From an uncultured Methanobrevibacter sp. (GTDB lineage: Archaea > Methanobacteriota > Methanobacteria > Methanobacteriales > Methanobacteriaceae), in assembly GCA_904501935.1 (NCBI GenBank), contig CAJGDA010000006.1:1-26501 (forward strand): a stretch of 26,501 bases of DNA, written 5' to 3'. A model generated the notes under the pieces. The model did no database searches. It was not told the DNA's origin and was given only the letters and a program-made list of their open reading frames with translations. A program made the position numbers and the translations under genes. This document shows, one piece after another, positions 6,235-14,313 of this stretch (its first letter is position 1; each line of letters starts with the position of its first letter).

Positions 6235-7915
6235 AAAATCAAGATATTCAAATAACTACAAGATATACAGAAACATCAAATCCAAATTAAGGCAATCTGA
6301 AATGTCTAAAGACTTATCTTATCTTCTAGTTTTCACTTTTCTTTATAAATATTGTTCAGACTCTCTGAAAGATTACTTTTTGTCAGCTATAGAAGATAAG
6401 GAAATCACATTGGATGAAGCTTTCCGCAATGGCAGAATCGAAATGGAATTTGAAAATGATGCATTCCATATGTTCGGATATTATATTAAAAAACCAACTG
6501 CATTCATAGATGAAGTAATAAACACCACATACCAAGACAGATGGTTTATACCAGGTCTTTACACTACCTTCAGAGATAATGTTTCATTCGTTAAAGGTTC
6601 AAACTATGAAAAATACTTTAATTTCATCTTTAAATGCATTGAAAGCCAATGTAAGCTAGAAAGAATTGAATATGACCCAAAAATCAATTTCATTGTTAAA
6701 GACATCATATATTCAATTTCAAAATTGGATATCTATGAACAGGAATTCACATTTAAGGATGTCTTTGATGAAATATGTGGTTTGAGACCGATTTTAGCTG
6801 ATCAGGATCCGGAGTATATGAATACTCTTTTAGCGGAGATTGTATTTGCAACCAAATCAACACCAATGGACGTTTACAATCCATTTTTAAATGATGCATC
6901 TTCATTTATTGAGCTATCTTCAAAATCTGGTGTTGTATATGGAAACTCATTTGCTAAAAGCCATGATACAATTACATTATGCTGCAGCATAGTTAAACTA
7001 TTAATCAGTTATTTTGACTTGGATAACGTATTTTTGGAATTTGAAGATGCGCTTGATTCAACAGACTTTTACGGATCATCATTTGATGTAATCATATCAA
7101 ACCTTCCTTCAATTGGAGGTTGGAGTTCCAAATCCATAAACACCGCTCAGGAATATGAAATTCTAAAAAGAAATAGGCGCCGTAAACTTCAAAACATGTT
7201 AAGCGAACAATTCAATGTTAATGAAGAGTCATTTGCTGAAGATAATAAGTTAAACAGTGCTCTTGAAAGTATACTTGACGAAATGGACTTTAATAATGCC
7301 AATAATAAATTTAATGAAGAATATTCATCACTTAGAGATAGCGAATACTTATTTTTAATCAACTTGATTGATTCTCTTAAGGATGATGGGGTCATGGTCG
7401 TATCTATTGCCCAAAGCTTCTTGTTTAAAAATTCACTTGAAATATTGCGCAAATATCTGACTTATGAAAAGAACTATCTTGACTGTGTAATAAGCATTCC
7501 CGGCGAGCTTGGACGATATATGAGACCACAAATAATCTGTGTATTTAAGAAGAATAGGGTTTCCAGTGATGTTTTGTTCATTGACTTGGCTAAGGAAGAC
7601 ATTATTAAAAAATCTCCACTTCCACATAGGAGAACTACTAGAAAAATAAGTCAGCTAAATGATAAAAATATTAAACACATTATTGATACTTATACAAAAA
7701 GGCAAATCATCGATAAATACTCAAATATTGTAAGCATTTCAGAAATTGAATCTAATGAATTCAATTTATCAGTTTCAAGATATGTCGATACTTTTGAAGG
7801 GGAATTCATACAATTAAGCGAATTGGCTGATGAGAAAAAAGAAATTACCTCAAAAATTAAGAAACTCAACAAAAAAATCGATATAATGATGGATGAGCTG
7901 GATTTGAGATTTTAA
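6218..7915 (+). CDS. HsdM-like protein with degenerate methyltransferase motifs
   Basis: This 565-residue protein has the layout of a type I modification subunit. An N-terminal helical domain comes first (SYLLVFTFLYKYCSD resembles the LLFLKYISD region of HsdM). A methyltransferase-like domain spans about residues 205-440, and a C-terminal helical tail ends in a coiled coil (SKIKKLNKKIDIMMDELDLRF). The catalytic signatures are altered. Motif I, normally DPxCGSGGxL, reads NPFLNDASSF (residues 221-230). Motif IV, normally NPPF, reads NLPS (295-298) within FDVIISNLPSIGG. The acidic residue usual after YG in the next strand is also missing (YGNSF). SAM binding and adenine methylation are therefore doubtful. 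The gene overlaps the HsdS-like gene by 17 bases, so the pair is probably co-translated. It may form a DNA-binding complex without methylation. No hsdR is seen in the window. Confidence 0.8.
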   Translation: MIAVIEKSRYSNNYKIYRNIKSKLRQSEMSKDLSYLLVFTFLYKYCSDSLKDYFLSAIEDKEITLDEAFRNGRIEMEFENDAFHMFGYYIKKPTAFIDEVINTTYQDRWFIPGLYTTFRDNVSFVKGSNYEKYFNFIFKCIESQCKLERIEYDPKINFIVKDIIYSISKLDIYEQEFTFKDVFDEICGLRPILADQDPEYMNTLLAEIVFATKSTPMDVYNPFLNDASSFIELSSKSGVVYGNSFAKSHDTITLCCSIVKLLISYFDLDNVFLEFEDALDSTDFYGSSFDVIISNLPSIGGWSSKSINTAQEYEILKRNRRRKLQNMLSEQFNVNEESFAEDNKLNSALESILDEMDFNNANNKFNEEYSSLRDSEYLFLINLIDSLKDDGVMVVSIAQSFLFKNSLEILRKYLTYEKNYLDCVISIPGELGRYMRPQIICVFKKNRVSSDVLFIDLAKEDIIKKSPLPHRRTTRKISQLNDKNIKHIIDTYTKRQIIDKYSNIVSISEIESNEFNLSVSRYVDTFEGEFIQLSELADEKKEITSKIKKLNKKIDIMMDELDLRF

Positions 7916-7939
7916 TCTTTGATATAAAAAATAAGAAAT

Positions 7940-7973
7940 TAAGTAGATTATAATCTACTTACTTTAATTAAAG
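7940..7973. terminator. Tandem palindromes at the gfcR 3' end, probable terminator
   Basis: A 22-base perfect palindrome (7940-7961, centred at 7950/7951) spans the gfcR stop codon, and a 12-base perfect palindrome (CTTTAATTAAAG, 7962-7973) abuts it inside the gfcR coding region. On the minus strand the large palindrome is followed by a T-rich run (7939 down to 7921), as in an intrinsic terminator. It lies in the convergent gap between the HsdM-like gene and gfcR and may stop transcripts from both sides. Confidence 0.55.
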
Positions 7974-8556
7974 ATTCAACAGGAACTCCATCAATCTCGG
8001 ATAATCCTGCTTTATCAATTAGTACAGTAACACAGATTGGATCCCCACCTAAATCTTTTACTGTATGAATAACTTCTTTAGCTGTTATTCCACTAGTAAT
8101 AACATCATCTACAATCACTACTTTTTTACCTTCAACACTTCCGAAGTTAGTACTGATTGTTCCTGCTTCTTCAATATCAGAGTCTTTTCTGTGTTTGTTT
8201 GGGTGGTAAATTGCAAGAGATGTGTCTTCTCCAGTCATGTCTTCTATAAAATCAGTCATTAATGTTGCAAATGGAACACCGCTGACTGCAATACCAATAA
8301 CAGTATTCGCATCTCCATGAGATAAAGCTATATCACTTAGAGCACCTGAAACATAACTTAAACGAGTAGAATTGCCGCCAATGCTTTTCCAATTAATTGC
8401 AAAGTCAACTGGAGCTTCTGCTTTATTTTCTTCAGTTTTTTGAAGAATTAGCCATCTAGCGGTGTCCATACTTACATTAAGTTCATCAGCGATTTCACCG
8501 GTTGTAAATCCGTGTTGTCTTAATTCTTGTGCTTTTGCGATTAATTTTTCTTTCAC
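7948..8556 (-). CDS. gfcR: PRTase-domain transcriptional regulator GfcR (orotate phosphoribosyltransferase-like)
   Basis: A 202-residue protein with an N-terminal helix-turn-helix (about residues 5-40; FTTGEIADELNVSMDTARWLI) joined to a type I phosphoribosyltransferase domain. The PRPP-binding loop is VVIVDDVITSGIT (146-158), and GIAVSGVPFATLM (88-100) is the usual pyrophosphate-side loop. In haloarchaea the GfcR family, once annotated as PyrE2, regulates glycolytic genes rather than making OMP; methanogens carry the same architecture. A ligand-sensing role for PRPP or a nucleotide is inferred. It is the last gene of a run hemC, Gfo/Idh oxidoreductase, gfcR, with gaps of 14 and 12 bases, and has AGGTGAT before its ATG. 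Confidence 0.88.
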   Translation of the reverse strand: MKEKLIAKAQELRQHGFTTGEIADELNVSMDTARWLILQKTEENKAEAPVDFAINWKSIGGNSTRLSYVSGALSDIALSHGDANTVIGIAVSGVPFATLMTDFIEDMTGEDTSLAIYHPNKHRKDSDIEEAGTISTNFGSVEGKKVVIVDDVITSGITAKEVIHTVKDLGGDPICVTVLIDKAGLSEIDGVPVESLIKVSRL

Positions 8557-8568
8557 TTTATCACCTTT

Positions 8569-9522
8569 TTAGAGTTCGTCAAAACTAATTGGTTTATGTT
8601 CTTTAGATGATCTATTTGCAGCAATAACCATTTTCAGAGCTTTAAGTCCATCTTCACCAGTTATTTCAGGTTCAGTATTGGTTACTACAGCATTTAAGAA
8701 GGATTTTAATTCACCTTTTAAAGGTTCTTCATGTTTGATTTGAATGTCTTGAGCAAATTTACCGAAAACTTCAATGCTTTGTTTAATATAATCTACTGAT
8801 ATGATTCCGGCAGTACCTGTAAGCTCTAATTCTCTACGTTTATAAGGAGTTAACCAGTTTACCTCAATTATTCCAGTTGTTTCATTATCAAAGTTAACCA
8901 TTATCTCAGCATGGTCTTCAAATTCACTGTCATCAAAACTACAGTTCATGGATCCGTAAACTTGAGTAACTTCCTCTTCGAATAAATAATTCATAATGTC
9001 TAAATCGTGAATAGCTAAATCTATTGAAACGCCAACGTCCTTTATTCTTGGTGGGAGCGGTCCTACCCTTTTTGCAAATGCAGATACAATATCGCCTATA
9101 ACTCCATCATCAATAAGTTCTTTAGCTTTTTGAACAGCAGGATTAAATCTTTCAACGTGTCCAGTTGCAAGCAATACTCCAGCTTCTTTAGCGGCAGCAA
9201 TCATTTCTTCAGCTTCTTCTAATGTAAATGCAATTGGTTTTTCCACTAAAACATGTTTTCCATGTTCAATTGCTTCCATAACTACTGCATGGTGAAATGT
9301 AGTTGGAACACATACGCTTACAGCTTCAATTTCAGGATTTTCAAGTAGTGCACTGTATTCGGTAAAGCCTTTAGCACCATATTTCTTCTCTATTTTTTTC
9401 AGTGCTCTTTCACTCACGTCACTAACAGCGACTAAATTTGCTTCTTCCATTTTGTGATAGACACGAACGTGGTTTTCACCCATCGCACCTACCCCAATAA
9501 CTCCTACGTTAACAGTTTTCAA
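8569..9522 (-). CDS. Gfo/Idh/MocA family NAD(P)-dependent sugar oxidoreductase
   Basis: A 317-residue protein with an N-terminal Rossmann fold (GVIGVGAMGENHVR, GxGxxG at residues 10-15), the family EKP motif (HVLVEKP, 90-96) and a C-terminal alpha/beta domain. GHVERFNPA (121-129) and IDLAIHDLDIMNYL (167-180) hold the usual catalytic lysine/histidine-region residues, including H172 and D175. In methanogens, proteins with this GHVERFNP/HDLDIMNYL pattern are generally annotated as UDP-N-acetylglucosamine 3-dehydrogenase-like, which would feed amino-sugar biosynthesis. That substrate is not proven by the sequence. A GGAGG site precedes the ATG, in the 14-base gap after hemC. Confidence 0.88.
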   Translation of the reverse strand: MKTVNVGVIGVGAMGENHVRVYHKMEEANLVAVSDVSERALKKIEKKYGAKGFTEYSALLENPEIEAVSVCVPTTFHHAVVMEAIEHGKHVLVEKPIAFTLEEAEEMIAAAKEAGVLLATGHVERFNPAVQKAKELIDDGVIGDIVSAFAKRVGPLPPRIKDVGVSIDLAIHDLDIMNYLFEEEVTQVYGSMNCSFDDSEFEDHAEIMVNFDNETTGIIEVNWLTPYKRRELELTGTAGIISVDYIKQSIEVFGKFAQDIQIKHEEPLKGELKSFLNAVVTNTEPEITGEDGLKALKMVIAANRSSKEHKPISFDEL

Positions 9523-9536
9523 TTTAATTCCTCCGT

Positions 9537-10406
9537 TTAAACATAATCTTGGAAATGTTCCCCAATGCGTCTGCCAAGATCAATCGCATTTCTTATAGAA
9601 CCTTTCTCTGTTTTCTGTGAAAGGATTTCTCCTTCTTTAGTCAATAATATTGAATAAATATTAAATTCTTCAGCGGTCATACGAGCTATAGCGCCGATTG
9701 GCCATTGGCAACCTACACCAAGCTCCTCTAGAACCATTTTTTCAGCAAGAACTTCTTGCATTGATACATAGTCATTTAATTTTTGAATCTGTTCTTTTTT
9801 ATCATAATCTTTTCTAGTGATTATTGCTAGTGCACCTTGGCCTGCAGGTGGTGTGATGTAATCTAGTGGAAATACTTCTTTTATGTATTTTGTAAGATTC
9901 AATCTTTTAAGTCCTGCTTGAGCCATGATGGTGGCATCCAAATCACTATTTAGGGCTTTATCGATTCTGGTTTCTATATTTCCTCGGATGGGTTTGAGTT
10001 CGAAACCTTTATCGTAGAGATTGCAGAAAGCTTCTCTTCTAAGGCTGCTGGTTCCAAGTTTGGAACCTTCGCCAAGTTCAGCCCAGGATTTATCAGATAT
10101 AAGAACTTCATTAGGAGATTCACGTTTTGGAACAGCTACAATTTCTAAATCTTCATCTAGTTCAGTTGGAAGATCCTTAAAACTGTGGACAGTAAAATCA
10201 ACTTCCTCTTCCAAAAGTGCAATGTCAAGTTCTTTTGTAAAAAGACCTTTTGAATCCATATTATATAATTGTGAAGTAGTAATTTTATCGCCTTTTGTCT
10301 TAATAATCTCTATATCAATAGCTTTGCCAGTCATTGCAGATAAATCTGCACAAACTTGCTTTGTTTGAGCTAAAGCCAATTGACTTCCTCGTGTTCCAAC
10401 AATCAT
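9537..10406 (-). CDS. hemC: Hydroxymethylbilane synthase (porphobilinogen deaminase)
   Basis: A 289-residue cytosolic enzyme that polymerises four porphobilinogens into hydroxymethylbilane, the precursor of uroporphyrinogen III, hence of F430, corrinoids and siroheme. The N-terminus VGTRGSQLALAQT is diagnostic. HSFKDLP (75-81) contains the catalytic aspartate D78, LGTSSLRREA and RGNIETRI carry substrate-binding arginines, and VGCQWPIGAIA holds Cys233, the dipyrromethane-cofactor attachment residue. Tryptophan follows the QC-region where valine is common, a small deviation. Length is normal. It is the first gene of the three-gene run with the Gfo/Idh oxidoreductase and gfcR, and has its own promoter region upstream. 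Confidence 0.97.
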   Translation of the reverse strand: MIVGTRGSQLALAQTKQVCADLSAMTGKAIDIEIIKTKGDKITTSQLYNMDSKGLFTKELDIALLEEEVDFTVHSFKDLPTELDEDLEIVAVPKRESPNEVLISDKSWAELGEGSKLGTSSLRREAFCNLYDKGFELKPIRGNIETRIDKALNSDLDATIMAQAGLKRLNLTKYIKEVFPLDYITPPAGQGALAIITRKDYDKKEQIQKLNDYVSMQEVLAEKMVLEELGVGCQWPIGAIARMTAEEFNIYSILLTKEGEILSQKTEKGSIRNAIDLGRRIGEHFQDYV

Positions 10407-10434
10407 GAATTATCTCCAATTTTTAAAAATAAAC

Positions 10435-10475
10435 AATATAAGATTTAACTTATAAGTTTTTGTTACATTAATAAT
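10435..10475 (-). promoter_or_regulatory. hemC promoter region with a 12-base palindrome
   Basis: In the 113-base gap between cfbE and hemC, AACTTATAAGTT (10447-10458) is a perfect palindrome that coincides with the only good TATA-like stretch for the minus-strand hemC transcript. It lies about 40-50 bases before the ATG. GGAGAT precedes the start codon. Confidence 0.45.
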
Positions 10476-10519
10476 TTTTACAATTAATATTTATTAAATG
10501 TTTACAATTTTTGAAAAAA

Positions 10520-11938
10520 TTACCTTTGGGAAAGTTTCCTGTAATCCGAGCGATAAATAAAAAGAAGGTTTTTATTATTTTTTAAAGCTATATCGTAAAC
10601 ATCATTATAGTTTTCAATTACTGGGTATTTTTCAGATGTTTTTTGAGAGATTGACTTACCCACATCGCCGGTTAATATTATTTTCGAATTGAGAGAATCT
10701 AAAAACTCGCTTACTTTATCTTCATCAATTTCTTCACAGGTTATCCCATAATCTCCCCCAATGGCCACATAATAATCATCTAAATTACTAATCATGTTCA
10801 CGGACTCTTCAATTGCCTTGGTATTTATTCCAGGATTTATTTCTTCTATAATTATCGAGTTTTTGATTTGTTTTTTATTGGTTCTGCCGGGAATTCCTTT
10901 GTAGTTTTTTATTCTATTTATGATTTTGTCCTGTGGGATTTCCAAAGCAATGGATGTTAGAATAACTCCCAGAACATTACTTACATTATGTTTTCCAGGT
11001 GCAAACATTTTTAATTTCATTTCACCAGAAATGACATTATCATTAACAGTTTTAATGTTATTGTATACTATGTCAATTTCAGTTTCATCTAAAGAGTAAT
11101 CAACATTCTTCAAATAAAGATTTGCAGTAGAATCGGTAAGCGAGAACGTATTTACTTTATCATGTTTAATATTCTGGTAATATCTATCGAATGATTCTTT
11201 TTCACAAACTACGGTTTTGCATCTAAATACTTGCCTTTTAGCTTCGGATGCGCTGCTTCGACCTTTAGCTATCGGATAATCTTCAGCAATATTCAACAAA
11301 ACTCCAACATCTCCAATGCCGCTGACACCCAATGATGATTCAAAAATAGCTGAATTATATTTTCTTAAGTGTTCGCTTTCAACAACGCCCTCGGCAATTT
11401 GACAAACAGGATTGGCTATTTTATATGCAAGGTCAATTGTTTCTTTGATATTTGCAGGGGTAATTGATATATTGCGTTTTAAGATAATCTTTTTTCCATT
11501 TTCATAGATTATGCTTCCAAGACTTGATAGGATTAATGGATTTTCATCAATTAAAATATCTTTAAGCATAAAAACAGATGAAGTCTTACCTTTAACTCCA
11601 GTAATTTCAATTTTTGGAATGTCTAAAGCCCAATCTTTCAATAACTCACCAATTATTTCGTGGTGTGTTTGAAAGGTATAGTTTAAATTGGGATTATAGG
11701 AAATAATCTCTTCATGTGTTAAGGGAAGATGAATAGGATAGATTACATTCATATCTCCCTTAAAATCCGCCAAATCAACAAGTTGGATTAAATCAATGTT
11801 GTAAATTGCAAGCATTTTTGCATCAATACTTTTCAAAGTGTTGTAAATATCATATGCAATGACATTTTTTCCTTTTTTAGCAAGGCTGATTGCAATTTTA
11901 ACTCCGCCATGAGTTAAATCAATTACTAAATTGTTCAT
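10520..11938 (-). CDS. cfbE: Coenzyme F430 synthetase (Mur-ligase-like)
   Basis: A 472-residue ATP-dependent ligase. The N-terminal NNLVIDLTHGGVKIAISLAKKGKNVIAYD is typical of CfbE. The Mur-ligase P-loop is GVKGKTS (114-120). Further Mur-type features are a central domain ending in FAPGKHNVSNVLGVI and a C-terminal domain with GIPGRTNKKQ and YYVAIGGDYGITCEEID. CfbE makes the final step of F430 synthesis, ATP-dependent cyclisation of 15,17(3)-seco-F430-17(3)-acid, giving the nickel cofactor of methyl-coenzyme M reductase. It follows the NAD kinase fusion gene by seven bases and has GAGGG before the ATG, so it is the third gene of a pdaD-led operon. It neighbours hemC, which is transcribed separately. 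Other cfb genes are not in the window. Confidence 0.85.
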   Translation of the reverse strand: MNNLVIDLTHGGVKIAISLAKKGKNVIAYDIYNTLKSIDAKMLAIYNIDLIQLVDLADFKGDMNVIYPIHLPLTHEEIISYNPNLNYTFQTHHEIIGELLKDWALDIPKIEITGVKGKTSSVFMLKDILIDENPLILSSLGSIIYENGKKIILKRNISITPANIKETIDLAYKIANPVCQIAEGVVESEHLRKYNSAIFESSLGVSGIGDVGVLLNIAEDYPIAKGRSSASEAKRQVFRCKTVVCEKESFDRYYQNIKHDKVNTFSLTDSTANLYLKNVDYSLDETEIDIVYNNIKTVNDNVISGEMKLKMFAPGKHNVSNVLGVILTSIALEIPQDKIINRIKNYKGIPGRTNKKQIKNSIIIEEINPGINTKAIEESVNMISNLDDYYVAIGGDYGITCEEIDEDKVSEFLDSLNSKIILTGDVGKSISQKTSEKYPVIENYNDVYDIALKNNKNLLFIYRSDYRKLSQR

Positions 11939-11945
11939 TTTCCCT

Positions 11946-13766
11946 CTAGCTTAGTTTATCTTTTACTTTTTCATAGAAATATTTTGAAGAAGTTCTGATG
12001 AATATTGCATCTTTATCTGATTTTTTAAACTTAATTTCTTCTTCATATTCAGCCTCTTCATTAATCTGACCATCCATTACAAATACTGCACTTTTACCTT
12101 TTTTAAGTAATTTTACAGTTATTTCACTATTGTCTGATACAACAAATGGCCGTACTCCAAGTTTATAAGGACAGATTGGTATGATAATGAATCCTTCAAC
12201 TTTAGGATCAACAATCGGACCTCCTGCAGACATCGCATATGCAGTTGAACCGCTAGGTGTTGAAATGATTAAACCATCAGCCCGCACATCTTCAATAATT
12301 TCTCCATCTACCTGGATTTCAAAATGAAGCATTTTTGATGTTTTATCAGTCATTACAACTACTTCATTCATTGCACTAAATTGATGGTTTTCGTGTGAGA
12401 CAACAAGACGTGATCTTTTTTCCCTGTAGTATTCTCCTTTTAAAATATCATTTAAAGCATTAAATGTATTCGGCGCTTCGATTTCTGTTAAAAATCCAAC
12501 AGTACCCATGTTGATTCCAAATATTGGAATATTTGGGTCCATCTTTCCTTGTGCTCTAAGCAAAGTTCCGTCGCCTCCGAGAATTATCGCCATATCGCAG
12601 TCAAAGTTAAAAATGTCTTCTGCAAGTTGGTTAAATTCAATATCAAAGTTAATATCATCTATCAGATGAGCTATTTCAGGATATTCCTCTTTTACTTTTT
12701 CAATGATTGTATCCAAATTAGGGTCTTCTTTCAATTTTGTAATTTCGTGGGCTAGGCGTCTCTCAATCACCACTTCCCTGCCATTTGTTAAAAGATAATC
12801 AACTACCTGTGCAGCAAATATTATCGGTCTTTCCTGGTCAATTCTTGATATGACTCCAACTTTTCCAATAAAGTCGGTTTCGTTATTGTTTAGAATATCA
12901 ATCATTTGTTTGTGGAGTATCTTATTATTTGCAGCCACTACAACTGCTTTTTCATAAATACTTAAGTTATTGTCGAGTTTTTGACCGTATTTGTTTGTTA
13001 TAATGCATCCTGCTTCTTCAAGAATCAATTTGGAAGCTGCAATGTCAATTATTCTGCTTCCCCTAAGGTCTAGAAATGCATCATATCTTCCGCTTGCCAC
13101 ATAGGATAGTTCTAATACTACACTACCTAATGCTCTCATACGTCTGGCATTATCAACTAATTTGGAAGCTTGTGAAGTTCCACTTTTGGTAAATCCTCCA
13201 AGTGTCATGTTGCTGATATTAATGTTATCGCTTGGCTGGACTTCTTCGTTATTTAGCCAGCAGCCTTTTCCTTTTTCAGCTTCGAAAAAGTTACCGTTTG
13301 CAAAATTGCTTATGAAACCTAGCTCAACATCATCTAAAGTTGCAAGACGGCCTTGATTTACATCTGCAACAGCTATTGAAATGCCGTAAGCGGGAATTTC
13401 TTTAATCGCATTGTTTGTTCCATCAAGCGGGTCTATTAAGAAAATAAATTTTGGAGTTTCATCTTCACTCAAGTCTTCACGTCTAAGCTCATGTGTGAGT
13501 GTGATGCTTCTTTTTGTTCCACAGCCCAATTTCAATTCTCCAATCTCTTCACTTACTATATATGAGAGTACTGGGGCGTTTTTTAAGATATTAATTAATT
13601 TGTCTTCAGCTATTATGTCAATTAATGATGTGGGTGTTCCGTCTGCTCCTATTTTTACTTTTTCCGCAGATTCCGGCTTTCCAACATATGGTCTTATGGC
13701 CCTGTTAACTTCACGGATAATTTCATAGGCTAAGTCTGTTGCAATTTGTTTGTCTTTAGCATCCAT
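11946..13766 (-). CDS. Bifunctional inositol monophosphatase-type phosphatase / NAD kinase
   Basis: A 606-residue fusion. Residues 1-290 are an IMPase/FBPase-type phosphatase with the metal ligands SEE (72-74) and DPLDGT (112-117) and the final aspartate D241 in IIDIAASKL. Residues ~300-606 are an NAD kinase with ILGGDGTLLRA (395-405, catalytic aspartate in GGDG), GINMGTVGFLTE (418-428) and ADGLIISTPSGSTAYAMSAGGP. The same fusion in Methanocaldococcus jannaschii (MJ0917) has been shown to make NADP from NAD and to dephosphorylate NADP. The start at 13766 is chosen because GAGGGAT, inside the end of pdaD, is well spaced; a start at 13790 would overlap pdaD by 23 bases. One base separates it from the pdaD stop codon. 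Confidence 0.93.
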   Translation of the reverse strand: MDAKDKQIATDLAYEIIREVNRAIRPYVGKPESAEKVKIGADGTPTSLIDIIAEDKLINILKNAPVLSYIVSEEIGELKLGCGTKRSITLTHELRREDLSEDETPKFIFLIDPLDGTNNAIKEIPAYGISIAVADVNQGRLATLDDVELGFISNFANGNFFEAEKGKGCWLNNEEVQPSDNINISNMTLGGFTKSGTSQASKLVDNARRMRALGSVVLELSYVASGRYDAFLDLRGSRIIDIAASKLILEEAGCIITNKYGQKLDNNLSIYEKAVVVAANNKILHKQMIDILNNNETDFIGKVGVISRIDQERPIIFAAQVVDYLLTNGREVVIERRLAHEITKLKEDPNLDTIIEKVKEEYPEIAHLIDDINFDIEFNQLAEDIFNFDCDMAIILGGDGTLLRAQGKMDPNIPIFGINMGTVGFLTEIEAPNTFNALNDILKGEYYREKRSRLVVSHENHQFSAMNEVVVMTDKTSKMLHFEIQVDGEIIEDVRADGLIISTPSGSTAYAMSAGGPIVDPKVEGFIIIPICPYKLGVRPFVVSDNSEITVKLLKKGKSAVFVMDGQINEEAEYEEEIKFKKSDKDAIFIRTSSKYFYEKVKDKLS

Positions 13767-13767
13767 T

Positions 13768-14229
13768 TTATCCCTCGATAATATTGTCATTTAAGTATAT
13801 AACTGATGCGACAACTGATGCGGTTTGGTCAACAGTTGTTGTGGATGATTTAATTATAAAATCTTTTATTTTTACTCCACGGCTTTCCATCATATATTCA
13901 ACCATCATTTTCGCTTCTTCTGTCAATTCATTTAAGTCTTCATTGATTCCGTTTGTTTCAACTACACAACCTAACTCTTCTCCAATAGCTACCGCAATTA
14001 CTGCTGTTATTTCATCTCCTGGATTATCAGAGGTTATTTCTGATAAAACACAGTTTACCATAGCACCTGGCTTTAGTTTAGGTAATTTTTCTATTTCACA
14101 ATTGCCTGAAAGCATGCTGGATACTTTTATTAGGTTCACATCTCCTATTCCCGCATCTGTAAGGGCATTGTCAAAGGCATTTAATTTTGTTGGTCCTTCA
14201 TCTTTTCCAGATACAATAGCTATTCTCAT
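13768..14229 (-). CDS. pdaD: Pyruvoyl-dependent arginine decarboxylase
   Basis: A 153-residue proenzyme that decarboxylates arginine to agmatine, the first step of archaeal polyamine synthesis. The self-cleavage site is in IKVSSMLSGNC: by analogy with characterised PdaD, cleavage between S37 and S38 leaves a pyruvoyl group on the larger beta chain. Other family features are GKDEGPTKLNAFDNAL at the N-terminus, PGDEITAVIAVAIG, and a glutamate in the GCVVETNG region. Length is typical. It leads a tight minus-strand run with the IMPase/NAD kinase fusion (one-base gap) and cfbE. Agmatinase, which uses its product, is about 1 kb away on the other strand. Confidence 0.95.
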   Translation of the reverse strand: MRIAIVSGKDEGPTKLNAFDNALTDAGIGDVNLIKVSSMLSGNCEIEKLPKLKPGAMVNCVLSEITSDNPGDEITAVIAVAIGEELGCVVETNGINEDLNELTEEAKMMVEYMMESRGVKIKDFIIKSSTTTVDQTASVVASVIYLNDNIIEG

Positions 14230-14313
14230 TTTATCACTATACTTAATTTTGTATGTTATATTTTAAATAAATTATTTAAATAATAAAAATATAAATATTG
14301 TTTGGTGCACCTA

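Noticed and set aside
7189..7872. Three minus-strand open frames inside the HsdM-like gene
   Set aside because: They are short, lack ribosome binding sites and lie within a gene with clear HsdM layout.
7948..8556. gfcR as a genuine pyrimidine biosynthesis PyrE
   Set aside because: The N-terminal helix-turn-helix and overall form fit the GfcR regulator group rather than catalytic orotate phosphoribosyltransferase.
13784..14266. A 160-codon plus-strand open frame antisense to pdaD
   Set aside because: The minus strand encodes a complete PdaD with its cleavage site; the antisense product has no family features and no ribosome binding site.
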